Assembly: GCF_047501535.1 (NCBI RefSeq) | Contig: NZ_JAZDRJ010000001.1 | Coordinates: forward strand, 186,001-250,000 | Source: Yanghanlia sp047501535 | Lineage (GTDB): Bacteria; Pseudomonadota; Gammaproteobacteria; Burkholderiales; Burkholderiaceae_B | DNA length: 64,000 bases | Direction of reading: 5' to 3' | Part shown: in pieces, positions 16,745-24,786 of the stretch | Layout: each line of letters opens with the position of its first letter | Position numbering within the stretch: the first letter of the stretch is position 1 | Notes under the pieces: model-generated | Seen by the model: only the letters and a program-made list of their open reading frames with translations | What the model was told of the DNA's origin: nothing | The model's database searches: none | Made by a program: the position numbers and the translations under genes

Positions 16745-17901
16745 TGCGTAGTTATCGGGGTTCAACAGCCATTCTGGGTACGGGCATGGCGGGGCTGGGC
16801 GACTGCGGCGGGCGCAGCGAGCAGGAAATCATTGCGCAGGCGGCCCGCCAGGCGGTGCAAGCCAGCGGCCTGCGCATGCAGGATATTGACGGCATCATCA
16901 CGTCTAGCCTGACTTCACCTTGGTGGGTCATGCGCATGGCTGAATATCTGGGAATCCAGCCCAGCTTTTCCGACAGCACCATGTTTGGCGGTTCTTCCTT
17001 TATTGCCGACCTGAAAATCGCTGCCATGGCCATTGATTCGGGCCAGTGCCACCATGTACTGATTTGCTACGGGGCAAACCCGCGCAGTGTGCCCAGCAGC
17101 AGCGAGATCAACCGCATGCGTGCCATGCTCGACCCGCAGCCTTACGAGCACCCGTACAAGCCCTTCAACCCAGTTTCCAGTTATGCGCTGGCGGCTGCCC
17201 GCCATATGTATGAATACGGCACAACGCGCGAACAACTGGCCGAGGTGGCGGTGGCGGCCCGCAAGTGGGCGCAATTGAATCCTGATGCTTTCCTGCGTAC
17301 CCCCCTCACCGTGGAGGATGTGCTGAATTCAAAAATGATTTCAGATCCGCTTACAGTGCGCGACTGTTGCCTGGTGACGGATGGGGCGGGCGCTTTTGTC
17401 GTGAGCAGCGCCGAACGCGCGCGCGACTTGCACGCGCGGCCTATCTACGTCCTGGGAACGGGGCATTCACATTCGCATCGGCAGATTTCTTGTATGCCTG
17501 ATCTGACTGTCACCCCCGCCAGAGAGTCCGGCCGCGCTGCTTTTGCGGAAGCCGGCCTCAAGCCGGAGGACATCGACGTGGTGGAACTCTACGATGCGTT
17601 CACCATCAACCCCATTCTCTTTCTGGAAGACCTGGGGTTCTGCGCCAAAGGAGAGGGGGGCGCTTTCATCAGCCAGGGGCGAATCGAACCCGGTGGCGAT
17701 CTTCCCATGAACACTAACGGCGGTGGGCTGTCGTTTACCCACCCTGGCATGTACAGTATTTTCCTCGTCATTGAGGCAGTCACCCAGTTGCGCCGCGAGG
17801 CCGGGCAGCGCCAGGTTGAGAAGGCGGATGTCGCTCTGGTTCATGGCAATGGCGGCGTGCTTTCAAGCCAAGCGACAGCCATTCTTTCCCATTCCCTATA
17901 A
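16741..17901 (+). CDS. thiolase-like protein (SCP-x/lipid-transfer type), probably lacking the nucleophilic Cys
   Basis: A 386-residue thiolase-fold protein. At the site of the usual acylated Cys (VCxSG) the sequence is STMFGGSSFIADL, with no Cys. The C-terminal half keeps VELYDAFTINPILFLEDLG and GGGLSFTHPGMYS, features shared with SCP2-type thiolases and the Ltp2-type aldolases that use Tyr. Coupled by a 4-nt overlap to the DUF35 gene and followed 9 nt later by the FadB-like fusion. It could cleave a beta-hydroxy or branched acyl-CoA by retro-aldol chemistry rather than thiolysis. Start 16741 has GGGGAGGGG upstream; a second ATG follows directly. Fold certain, reaction inferred. Confidence 0.88.
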   Translation: MMRSYRGSTAILGTGMAGLGDCGGRSEQEIIAQAARQAVQASGLRMQDIDGIITSSLTSPWWVMRMAEYLGIQPSFSDSTMFGGSSFIADLKIAAMAIDSGQCHHVLICYGANPRSVPSSSEINRMRAMLDPQPYEHPYKPFNPVSSYALAAARHMYEYGTTREQLAEVAVAARKWAQLNPDAFLRTPLTVEDVLNSKMISDPLTVRDCCLVTDGAGAFVVSSAERARDLHARPIYVLGTGHSHSHRQISCMPDLTVTPARESGRAAFAEAGLKPEDIDVVELYDAFTINPILFLEDLGFCAKGEGGAFISQGRIEPGGDLPMNTNGGGLSFTHPGMYSIFLVIEAVTQLRREAGQRQVEKADVALVHGNGGVLSSQATAILSHSL

Positions 17902-17910
17902 GGGCACGTT

Positions 17911-20007
17911 ATGGATATTTCTCTTTCAAGCGCGGTGCGTTACGCCGTGCAGGACAACGTAGCAGTTATCAAGCTGGATAATCCGCCGGTCAATGGTCTG
18001 GGCGATACGGTGCGCGCGGGCGTATATGCCGGCGTTGAAAAGGCGCTGAATGATGCAGGCATCCAGGCCATTGTGCTGATTGGCGAAGGCAAAGCATTTT
18101 GCGGCGGTGCCGACATCCGGCAATTCAATACGCCGGCTGCTCTCGCACAGCCTATGTTGAAAGATGTCATCGCCTACATGGAAAACAGCGCTAAGCCGAT
18201 TGTCGCGGCCATTCATGGTTTCGCGCTGGGAGGCGGGCTGGAACTGGCGCTGGGGTGCCACTATCGTGTTGCACAAAAAGGCGCCCTGCTGGGGCTGCCC
18301 GAGGTGAATCTGGGCCTGATCCCAGGTGGGGGTGGCACTCAGCGTCTGCCGCGTTTGGTGGGGGCCGCCAAGGCCTTGGCCATGATTCAAGGGGGCAAGC
18401 CTGTAAGTGCCGATGAGGCGCTGCAAATCGGCTTGGTGGATGCCGTGGTCGAAGCCCCATTGCTGGATGGCGCCGTGGCGTTTGCGCAGGCGCGTATCAG
18501 CCAGGCAGAGCATCCTGTCATCGGCCGCCGCAAAGCATCGGCTGAAGGCGTGGATTTTAAAGCGGCGCGTTCGGGCATCAGGCCCAAAGCACGCAATGCG
18601 CTGGCCCAAGGAGTGGCCATTGATTGCGTGGAAGCCGCCACTCGTTTGCCCTTCGCAGAAGGGCTGGTAGAGGAACGCAGGCGTTTCGACGAACTGGTGG
18701 CGGGCGATATCTCTAAATCCCTGCGACATCTGTTCTTTGCTGAAAAAGAAGCTCCCCGCATGATTGGCGCGAGCCGGAGCAAGGCGGGTAGCGAGAGCAC
18801 CATTAAGCGTGTTGGCATATTGGGCGCCGGCACCATGGGCGGCGGGATCGCCATGGCCTGCGCGAATGCCGGTTTCCCCGTTGTGCTGTGCGAACGTGAG
18901 CAGGCTGCGCTGGATCGCGGGCTGGCCTTGATACGCAAAAACTATGAAATCACTGCGGCCAAGGGCAAGCTGAGTGCAGCGGATATTGAACAAAGGCTGG
19001 CACTGATTTCCCCTAGCCTGGACACCAAAGACTTTGCCGACGTCGACCTGGTCATCGAAGCGGTTTTTGAAGATATGGCGGTCAAGCAAGAGGTTTTCCG
19101 CATGCTTGATGCGACCTGCAAGGCGGGCGCGATTCTGGCAACCAATACCTCGCGTTTGAACATTGACGAGATCGCCGCCATTACAAAACGGCCGGAATCT
19201 GTTATTGGCTTGCATTTCTTCAGCCCGGCCAATGTCATGAAACTGTTGGAAGTCGTGCGGGGCGACAAGACTGCTCCCGAAGTGATTTCGGTCTGCATGG
19301 ATTTTGCGCAGCGTATTGGCAAAATACCGGTTCTTGTCGGTGTATGTGAAGGGTTTGTCGGCAACCGCATGCTGACCGGCTACTGGCGCGAGGCCGGGTT
19401 CTTGCTGGAAGAAGGCGCCAGCCCGCAGCAGATAGATAGCGCGCTGACCCGCTTTGGCATGGCGATGGGGCCGTTGGCCATGGCTGACCTGGCAGGCATG
19501 GATATCAACTGGGCCACCCGCAAACGTCTGGCGCCCACCCGCCCGGCGCATCTACGTTATTCCAAGGTGGCTGATCGCATCTGCGAACGAGGGCGCTTCG
19601 GCCAGAAAACAGGTGCGGGGTATTACCGCTATGAAGCCGGCAGCAGGGTGCCTCTGCCAGACCCTGTTGTAGATGAAATCATTCTTGAATGCGCCCGCGA
19701 GGCAGGCATTGAACGCCGGGAAATCAGCGATGAGGAAATCGTCGAACGCTGTATGCTGGCATTGGTTAATGAGGGCGCGCAAATCATTGATGAAGGCATT
19801 GTGCAGCGTGCCTCCGATATTGACGTGGTCTATGTGAATGGCTACGGCTTTCCGGCCACGCGCGGCGGCCCGATGTTCTATGCGCAGACTTTAGGCCTGG
19901 CAAACGTCCTGGAGAAAATCCGGGCCTTGCAAGCCCGCCACGATGATCACTGGAAACCGGCAGCGTTGCTGGAGCGGCTGGTGGCTGAAGGGGCGGAAAA
20001 GTTCTGA
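17911..20007 (+). CDS. bifunctional enoyl-CoA hydratase / 3-hydroxyacyl-CoA dehydrogenase (FadB/FadJ-like)
   Basis: A 698-residue fusion. The N-terminal crotonase domain (about 1-200) has AFCGGADIRQF and IHGFALGGGLELALGCHYRV, plus LPEVNLGLIPGGGGTQRLPR with the glutamate and glycine-rich turn of hydratases. The NAD-binding dehydrogenase begins at about residue 298 (VGILGAGTMGGGIAMA), with IGLHFFSPANVMKLLEVV holding the catalytic His and a C-terminal domain ending near 690. It would catalyse hydration and the second oxidation of a CoA ester. It closes the DUF35-thiolase unit and is followed by a strong terminator. Start 17911 has AAGGG at 6 nt. Confidence 0.93.
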   Translation: MDISLSSAVRYAVQDNVAVIKLDNPPVNGLGDTVRAGVYAGVEKALNDAGIQAIVLIGEGKAFCGGADIRQFNTPAALAQPMLKDVIAYMENSAKPIVAAIHGFALGGGLELALGCHYRVAQKGALLGLPEVNLGLIPGGGGTQRLPRLVGAAKALAMIQGGKPVSADEALQIGLVDAVVEAPLLDGAVAFAQARISQAEHPVIGRRKASAEGVDFKAARSGIRPKARNALAQGVAIDCVEAATRLPFAEGLVEERRRFDELVAGDISKSLRHLFFAEKEAPRMIGASRSKAGSESTIKRVGILGAGTMGGGIAMACANAGFPVVLCEREQAALDRGLALIRKNYEITAAKGKLSAADIEQRLALISPSLDTKDFADVDLVIEAVFEDMAVKQEVFRMLDATCKAGAILATNTSRLNIDEIAAITKRPESVIGLHFFSPANVMKLLEVVRGDKTAPEVISVCMDFAQRIGKIPVLVGVCEGFVGNRMLTGYWREAGFLLEEGASPQQIDSALTRFGMAMGPLAMADLAGMDINWATRKRLAPTRPAHLRYSKVADRICERGRFGQKTGAGYYRYEAGSRVPLPDPVVDEIILECAREAGIERREISDEEIVERCMLALVNEGAQIIDEGIVQRASDIDVVYVNGYGFPATRGGPMFYAQTLGLANVLEKIRALQARHDDHWKPAALLERLVAEGAEKF

Positions 20008-20051
20008 CTTCTGGCTAGGCCGTGCTTTGCATGGCCTGCGTGTGAATCGTT

Positions 20052-20093
20052 AAAGGTCTGATTCCCGTGGTTTCATGGAATCAGACCTTTTTT
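20052..20093 (+). terminator. strong intrinsic terminator after the FadB-like gene
   Basis: Perfect 14-bp arms (20052-20065 and 20077-20090, core GGTCTGATTCC) around an 11-nt loop, running into TTTTTT (20088-20093). It lies 45 nt after the stop codon at 20007 and upstream of the end of the convergent Bug gene (20149). Confidence 0.9.
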
Positions 20094-20148
20094 GTTCGCA
20101 TTAGTCAGATAAGACGATGCCGGAGGCTAGCGCTCCGGCGCAAACCGC

Positions 20149-21123
20149 TTACTCGACTTGGATGTTGGCGTCTTCAACCACCTTGCGCCATTTCGTGACT
20201 TCATTCTGTACGAATTCGCGCGCTTGGGCGGGTGTCATGGGGCCGAGTGCATCGCTATTGCTTTGCGACAGGCGTGCCACCATTTCGGGCGAGTTCATGA
20301 TTTCGTTGGTGGCCTGGTTCAGCTTCTCCACGATCTCCGGATCGGTGCCTGCGGGGGCATAGAAACCCAGCCAAGTGTAGACATCCAGCCCCGGCACGCC
20401 GGACTCAGCGAAGGTCTTCAGGTCAGGGAACTGCTTGCTGGGCGTGGCGCTGGCCAGGCCGATGGCGCGCAGATGCCCTGACTCCAGGAAAGATGCAACG
20501 CTCGATGCATCCTGAACGCCGACCTGAACCTCGCCCGCCATGACAGCCTGTGTGCCCGGGGCGGCTCCCTTGTAGGGAATGTGTTCCATCGGTATACCGG
20601 TAATCAGTTTGAACCATTCGCCGCCAAGATGGGTAGAACCCCCGAAACCGGCAGTGCTATAGGGAATGGCAGTCTGCTTCTTGGCCCAGTCGAGAAACTC
20701 TGGAATAGTCTTCGCAGGAACTTCCGGGTTCACCACAATGAGATTGGGCGTACGGGCCAGAATTCCAATTGCTTCAAAATCCTCGACTGGGTCAAACTTT
20801 ACTTTCGGATTGACGGCGGGGCCGATGGCATGGCCGGTCGCGCTGACCAACAATGTGTATCCATCGTTTTTCTGGCGTGCGACATATTCGGTACCAACCT
20901 GCCCTGCCGCGCCAGGCCGGTTTTCCACCACAAAGGTCTGGTCAAACTTCTTGCTCAACTCGGTGGTCAGCCAGCGCGTGACGGTATCCGTCATGCCACC
21001 GGGTGCGAACGAAACAACGACAGTGACGGGGCGTTCAGGGTAGGCGGCGTGAGCGGTACTCGTGGCAAAGCCACACACAAGCAGCGCGCTTAAAACGCTG
21101 CGGCGAAAGATATTGCGATTCAT
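20149..21123 (-). CDS. Bug/TctC-family substrate-binding protein
   Basis: A 324-residue periplasmic binding protein. The signal peptide spans about residues 1-27 (SALLVCGFATSTAHA) and the mature part opens YPERPVTVVVSFAPGGMTD; MEHIPYKGAAPGTQ is the conserved ligand loop. GGAGA lies 5 nt before ATG 21123. It is convergent to the DUF35-thiolase-FadB unit and probably belongs to the same catabolic locus, although it has its own promoter region (21124 onward). It is the third Bug gene in 21 kb. Ligand unknown. Confidence 0.93.
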   Translation of the reverse strand: MNRNIFRRSVLSALLVCGFATSTAHAAYPERPVTVVVSFAPGGMTDTVTRWLTTELSKKFDQTFVVENRPGAAGQVGTEYVARQKNDGYTLLVSATGHAIGPAVNPKVKFDPVEDFEAIGILARTPNLIVVNPEVPAKTIPEFLDWAKKQTAIPYSTAGFGGSTHLGGEWFKLITGIPMEHIPYKGAAPGTQAVMAGEVQVGVQDASSVASFLESGHLRAIGLASATPSKQFPDLKTFAESGVPGLDVYTWLGFYAPAGTDPEIVEKLNQATNEIMNSPEMVARLSQSNSDALGPMTPAQAREFVQNEVTKWRKVVEDANIQVE

Positions 21124-21527
21124 GGGGTCTCCGTTGCATGACGTGGAACTGGATTGGCGTGCTTTTCAATATGCAGCTGAGTTCTGGTCGTCCGCCAATG
21201 CTTCTAGTATGGAGCCGACCCGCATGCGATTTCCATCAGAAATATTCGAACGGAGCGTTTGCTATTCTTGATCAGTCGTTATCCATCTGGCAGGCAGGAA
21301 TGAATAGGGGGGCACTGTAAGGCGATGTGATCAATGGGCGCTCATACCGTAGGTTGATTACAGGATTATCAATTTTCTATCTATTTTTTAGATCAATATA
21401 ATCTTTTTCAATCTCATGTATAGGTGGAAAATAACGGTTCTGCCAGCATGCTTATGCACAGATTGTCTGGTTCGCGCCTTGCAAGGGGCGTGCTCCGCAG
21501 TTTGAGCCTGGTGCCTTCGTATTTTTT
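21124..21527. other. 404-nt divergent intergenic region (Bug / CDF transporter)
   Basis: No convincing gene. A short open frame near 21138-21320 has no recognisable family. The part 21350-21425 is clearly A/T-rich compared with the flanks and contains TATAAT (21397-21402), a plausible -10 for a transcript toward the CDF gene; the best -35 (TTTTCT, 21373-21378, 18-nt spacing) is poor. Promoters of both flanking genes should lie here. Confidence 0.4.
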
Positions 21528-22484
21528 ATGTGTCGCCGCTTACATCGCTACTTCGCGCTGTCCTCTGAAGAAAGCATTCTTCGTTTTTCCATGGCTGTTA
21601 CGCTGTTCGTCACCCTGCTTGGGGTGTTTTTTGGGTTGCTGGCCGCCTCTTTAACCATTCTTTTTGATGCCGTCTACGAACTCGTGGATGTCGTCATGAC
21701 GGGCCTGGCGCTGCTGGTCGCCCGGCTGATCACCCTCTCCACGTCCGGGGGGATCGTCAACAAGCGCTTGGCAGAGCGTTTTTCCATGGGGTTCTGGCAT
21801 CTGGAACCCATTGTCCTGGGTGTGAACGGCCTGCTGCTGATGGGCGCCGCGATTTACGGCCTGGTCAGCGCAGTGGACGGCCTCATGCATGGGGGGCGTC
21901 AACTGGCTTTCGAGTATGCCCTGGTGTTCGCGGCCATCTCGCTTGTCATCGAGCTGGGCGCAGCCATGTGCGTGACAATCGCCAATCGCCACATCCATTC
22001 CGATTTTCTGGCCCTGGATGCCAAGTCGTGGCTGATGTCCGCGGCCATTACCGTGGCGTATCTGTTCGCCTTCGGTTTTGGCCTGGTGGCGCAAGGCACC
22101 CGCTACGAATGGTTGATACCTTATATCGACCCGGCTGCTCTGGCGCTGGTTTGTCTGGCGGTGCTGCCTTTGCCTATTGGTACAGTGCGTCGGGCTTTGG
22201 CCGACATTCTTCTGGTGACGCCGCCCGACCTCAAACAGCAGGTAGATGCCGTGGCACAGGCTTCGGTGCGGCGTTATGGGTTTGAATCGTTCCGCTCGTA
22301 TGTGGCGCGGGTGGGCAGAGGTAAGCAGATTGAGCTTTACTTCATTGTGCCGGGCAAATGGCCGGCCAAAACCCTTGAGGAATGGGACCGCATCCGCGAT
22401 GAGATCAGCGATGCCATTGGCGACGACACCCCCGATCGCTGGCTCTCCATTGTGTTTACCACCGACCCCGAGTGGGCGCACTGA
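21528..22484 (+). CDS. cation diffusion facilitator (CDF) family transporter
   Basis: A 318-residue metal/cation efflux protein. About six transmembrane segments fill residues 15-215, with DAVYELVDVVMTG in TM2 and FLALDAKSWLMSA in TM5, where the family places its acidic metal ligands; the cytoplasmic C-terminal domain (about 225-318) follows. These proteins exchange Zn, Fe, Co or Mn for protons. Histidines usual in Zn-type members are not obvious in TM2/TM5, so the metal is open. ATG 21528 is the first possible start after an in-frame stop at 21432; there is no good Shine-Dalgarno. A terminator follows at 22542. Confidence 0.85.
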   Translation: MCRRLHRYFALSSEESILRFSMAVTLFVTLLGVFFGLLAASLTILFDAVYELVDVVMTGLALLVARLITLSTSGGIVNKRLAERFSMGFWHLEPIVLGVNGLLLMGAAIYGLVSAVDGLMHGGRQLAFEYALVFAAISLVIELGAAMCVTIANRHIHSDFLALDAKSWLMSAAITVAYLFAFGFGLVAQGTRYEWLIPYIDPAALALVCLAVLPLPIGTVRRALADILLVTPPDLKQQVDAVAQASVRRYGFESFRSYVARVGRGKQIELYFIVPGKWPAKTLEEWDRIRDEISDAIGDDTPDRWLSIVFTTDPEWAH

Positions 22485-22541
22485 CCTCGTACCCGGTGCC
22501 CGCCTGGCCGAACTGGCTAGGCGGGGCCTGAACGCAAGGCT

Positions 22542-22565
22542 GGCACTTGGTTAAGTGCCCGTTTT
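22542..22565 (+). terminator. intrinsic terminator after the CDF gene
   Basis: GGCACTT (22542-22548) and AAGTGCC (22553-22559) form a 7-bp stem with a 4-nt loop, followed by CGTTTT. It lies 57 nt after the CDF stop codon and abuts the 3' end of the convergent LysR gene. Confidence 0.65.
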
Positions 22566-23443
22566 CAGGCATCAATCTGTCCCAGCAACTCTTCATAGCG
22601 GGCCTGCACCCATTGCACTGTCTGGGTGGGCATCCAACCCTGGCGCCACAGCATGCGCACTGAAAGCGCCGATAGTGCCAGCGTTGGGCAGTGCACTTGG
22701 CGCAGGGGCTTGTCATAGGTGTCGTCCATGCCGACATTGACGGGCAGAATAGCCCAACCCAGGTCATCGGCCACCATCTCGGCAATGCTGTAGAAACTGT
22801 CGGCGCGCCAGATGCGGGGGCTGTGAATTTCTTCATGCACGTCTTCAGCGTGCATGACAATCTGACGGTATTTCACCAGATCTTTTCGTTGAACCGTTTC
22901 CAGTTGCGCCAGAGGATGGTCGATGGCGACAAAAACCCCCTGGGGAACGGCACCTACATGCTTCTGGTCAAAGCTGGAAGGCAGCACGCCGCGCACAAAA
23001 TGAAAGGCGATGTTTACCCGTTCGTCTTCCACATAAGCGGCCACTTCGGTGGCTGTGCCGTTTAAGAGAGTCAGCTCCAGATCAGGAAAGCGCGTGGCGA
23101 TTTCGCGCAGCAATGTGCTGGTTGCGGCGTAGGGCAGCGCTTCGTCCAGCGCAATGGCCAGTTTGGCCTCGCTACCCGAGCTGAGCGCACGTGCACGGTT
23201 GTCGAGGGCCTCGGCCTGACGTAGCAGCTCGCGTGCTTCCAGCAGTAGCACTTGGCCTGCGTCGGTGAGTTGGGCGTTCCGTCGGGAGCGATCAAACAAC
23301 TCGATGTTTAGGTCGGCTTCCAGCAGGCCAATCGCTGTGCTGACGGCAGATTGCGCCTTGCCCAGCAGCCGTGCGGCGCCGCTGAAGGAACCGCAATCGG
23401 CGGTGGTGACAAACTGACGAAGCTGTTCGAGCGACCAATTCAT
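22565..23443 (-). CDS. LysR-family transcriptional regulator
   Basis: A 292-residue LTTR with N-terminal helix-turn-helix (WSLEQLRQFVTTADCGSFSGAARLLGKAQSAVSTAIGLLE written here in parts: LEQLRQFVTTADCGSFSGA, then AQSAVSTAIGLLE) and a substrate-binding domain from about residue 90. Its ATG at 23443 overlaps the dtd stop codon by 4 nt (ATGA), so it is translated from the dtd transcript, an odd pairing for a tRNA-quality gene. It could control the neighbouring CDF gene, with which it converges, or distant targets. No specific function can be given. Confidence 0.9.
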   Translation of the reverse strand: MNWSLEQLRQFVTTADCGSFSGAARLLGKAQSAVSTAIGLLEADLNIELFDRSRRNAQLTDAGQVLLLEARELLRQAEALDNRARALSSGSEAKLAIALDEALPYAATSTLLREIATRFPDLELTLLNGTATEVAAYVEDERVNIAFHFVRGVLPSSFDQKHVGAVPQGVFVAIDHPLAQLETVQRKDLVKYRQIVMHAEDVHEEIHSPRIWRADSFYSIAEMVADDLGWAILPVNVGMDDTYDKPLRQVHCPTLALSALSVRMLWRQGWMPTQTVQWVQARYEELLGQIDA

Positions 23444-23916
23444 TTCCGGGCCTTCGCGGTGCCCGCGACAGCTGCAGGAGTAACGTGTAATGGAATGGTC
23501 ACCGGGCCGTCGTTCACCAAGCTGACCTGCATATTGGCAGCGAACTCACCCGCTTCCACAATAGGGTGCAGTTCACGCGCCCGTGCTAAGAAATGCTCAT
23601 ATATCGCCCGGCCGTGTTCGGGCGCGGCCGCAGCAGTAAAACTGGGGCGATTGCCTTTGCGGGCGTCGGCCGCCAGAGTGAATTGGCTGACAATCAGCAG
23701 CCCGCCCGCCACATCTTGCACGCTGCGGTTCATGCGATCGTTTTCGTCGGAAAAAATGCGCAGCTTCAGGATTTTGGCCAACAAGGTATCAGCCTCGGCG
23801 GCGGTGTCGCCGTGTTCCGCACAGACCAGTACCAGCAGGCCGTGGCCGATCTTGCCGATGACTTCTCCTTCGACTTTCACGCTAGCTTCAGAAACGCGTT
23901 GCAAGACGCTTAACAT
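23440..23916 (-). CDS. dtd: D-aminoacyl-tRNA deacylase
   Basis: A 158-residue DTD enzyme that hydrolyses D-aminoacyl-tRNA (and Gly-tRNA-Ala) to keep D-amino acids out of proteins. It begins MLSVLQRVSEASVKVEG and carries both active-site motifs: GGLLIVSQFTLAAD (the SQxTL motif, about residue 78) and NDGPVTIPL (the NxGPVT motif, about 138). I chose ATG 23916, with AAGGAG 10 nt upstream; the longer frame to 24057 has no family similarity. A hairpin lies just before the ribosome-binding site, and the LysR gene overlaps its stop codon. Confidence 0.95.
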   Translation of the reverse strand: MLSVLQRVSEASVKVEGEVIGKIGHGLLVLVCAEHGDTAAEADTLLAKILKLRIFSDENDRMNRSVQDVAGGLLIVSQFTLAADARKGNRPSFTAAAAPEHGRAIYEHFLARARELHPIVEAGEFAANMQVSLVNDGPVTIPLHVTPAAVAGTAKARK

Positions 23917-23935
23917 GGGTTTTTTTCTCCTTATG

Positions 23936-23972
23936 TCCGGCTGGAGGGGCGTATTCACCCCGCGCAGCCGGA
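23936..23972 (-). other. hairpin in the dtd leader
   Basis: In the minus-strand RNA, TCCGGCTG (23965-23972) pairs with CAGCCGGA (23936-23943), with an inner GGGG/CCCC pairing. It ends just upstream of the dtd ribosome-binding site (AAGGAG). No T-run follows, so it is more likely a leader structure or a Rho-type boundary for the upstream DUF421 gene than an intrinsic terminator. Confidence 0.35.
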
Positions 23973-24109
23973 AATCAATCGGCCGACAAGTTGCGTTCAA
24001 CCTTGGCCATGTGCTCGATTGGAATAGTAAGTGATGAGGCGGACTCTGAGAACGCAACTGTCGGTTGCCGCTCAGTTATGGTCGCCTGCTAGCCGGAAGT
24101 GCTGAGCGC

Positions 24110-24571
24110 CTATTTCCGCTTGGTCACGTTGATGCTGCCATCCGTTTCAAGAAAGACATACTCCATGTCTTCAAGGTCTATGTCGTTGGCATGCAGCACT
24201 TGGTCAATCTCGTTTCTACCGATGCGGTGCGCTTTCATGACATTCTCGAACAGCCTGCCGTTACGACCCAGCAAGACCTCCTGTCCCTCCAGTAAGTTTT
24301 CCAGCCGCCGGTTGCGAGAGGCAATATAAGCAATCAAGACGTTCAGGCTCAGGAGTGTGACGGCCACAATCAAGCCGCCAATTAGTGACTCGTCTCCGGC
24401 TGTCATTGAGCCCCCTACGGCTTCGCTCAGCAATACCACCACCAAAAGATCGAATGGCGTGAACTGGCCGACAGTGCGCTTGCCTGTCAGGCGTACCAGT
24501 ATCAATAACGCGAGGTAGACGACCGCCCCCCGAATAATGAATTCCCACCAGGGTGCATGAAGGGTCAGCAC
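24110..24571 (-). CDS. DUF421 (YetF-like) membrane protein
   Basis: A 153-residue protein of the YetF/DUF421 family. Three transmembrane helices are visible at about residues 10-30, 40-60 and 62-85, with the family motif LVRLTGKRTVGQFTPFDLLV between the first two. The C-terminal cytoplasmic domain carries EGQEVLLGRNGRLFENVMK and IDLEDMEYVFLETDGSINV, the usual YetF ending. The length is normal for the short form. Function is not established in the family; some members are tied to spore or stress physiology. It diverges from the DASS transporter gene. Confidence 0.87.
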   Translation of the reverse strand: MLTLHAPWWEFIIRGAVVYLALLILVRLTGKRTVGQFTPFDLLVVVLLSEAVGGSMTAGDESLIGGLIVAVTLLSLNVLIAYIASRNRRLENLLEGQEVLLGRNGRLFENVMKAHRIGRNEIDQVLHANDIDLEDMEYVFLETDGSINVTKRK

Positions 24572-24713
24572 GGTGAACGCTCCAGGATGTGTGTTCTTTT
24601 AAAGAGTTGCTTGTCGGAGGCATATACCGTGCCGGGGCACGTTAGGCGAACTGGCACGGTCTGTGCTGCGGCTTGTTGAGCACCGGCTTTCGAGTTGCTT
24701 ATCAGGGCGGGTG

Positions 24714-24748
24714 CTTGAGGTATTTCAAGAAAGGGTGTGCATATACAC
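24714..24748. promoter_or_regulatory. two short palindromes upstream of the DASS transporter gene
   Basis: CTTGAGGTATTTCAAG (24714-24729, 5-bp arms) and the imperfect palindrome GTGTGCATATACAC (24735-24748) lie 39-73 nt before ATG 24787. Their place suggests operator sites for the transporter gene, but no regulator or clear -35/-10 pair could be assigned. Confidence 0.25.
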
Positions 24749-24786
24749 GATAAAGTTTTGTATGTAACTTAGGAGAATTACGTACC

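Noticed and set aside
17926..19551. Long minus-strand frame (541 codons) inside the FadB-like gene
   Set aside because: Antisense shadow of a G+C-rich gene; the plus frame has complete crotonase and dehydrogenase motifs.
21138..21320. Short open frame in the Bug/CDF divergent region
   Set aside because: No recognisable domain, no ribosome-binding site and it lies where promoters are expected.
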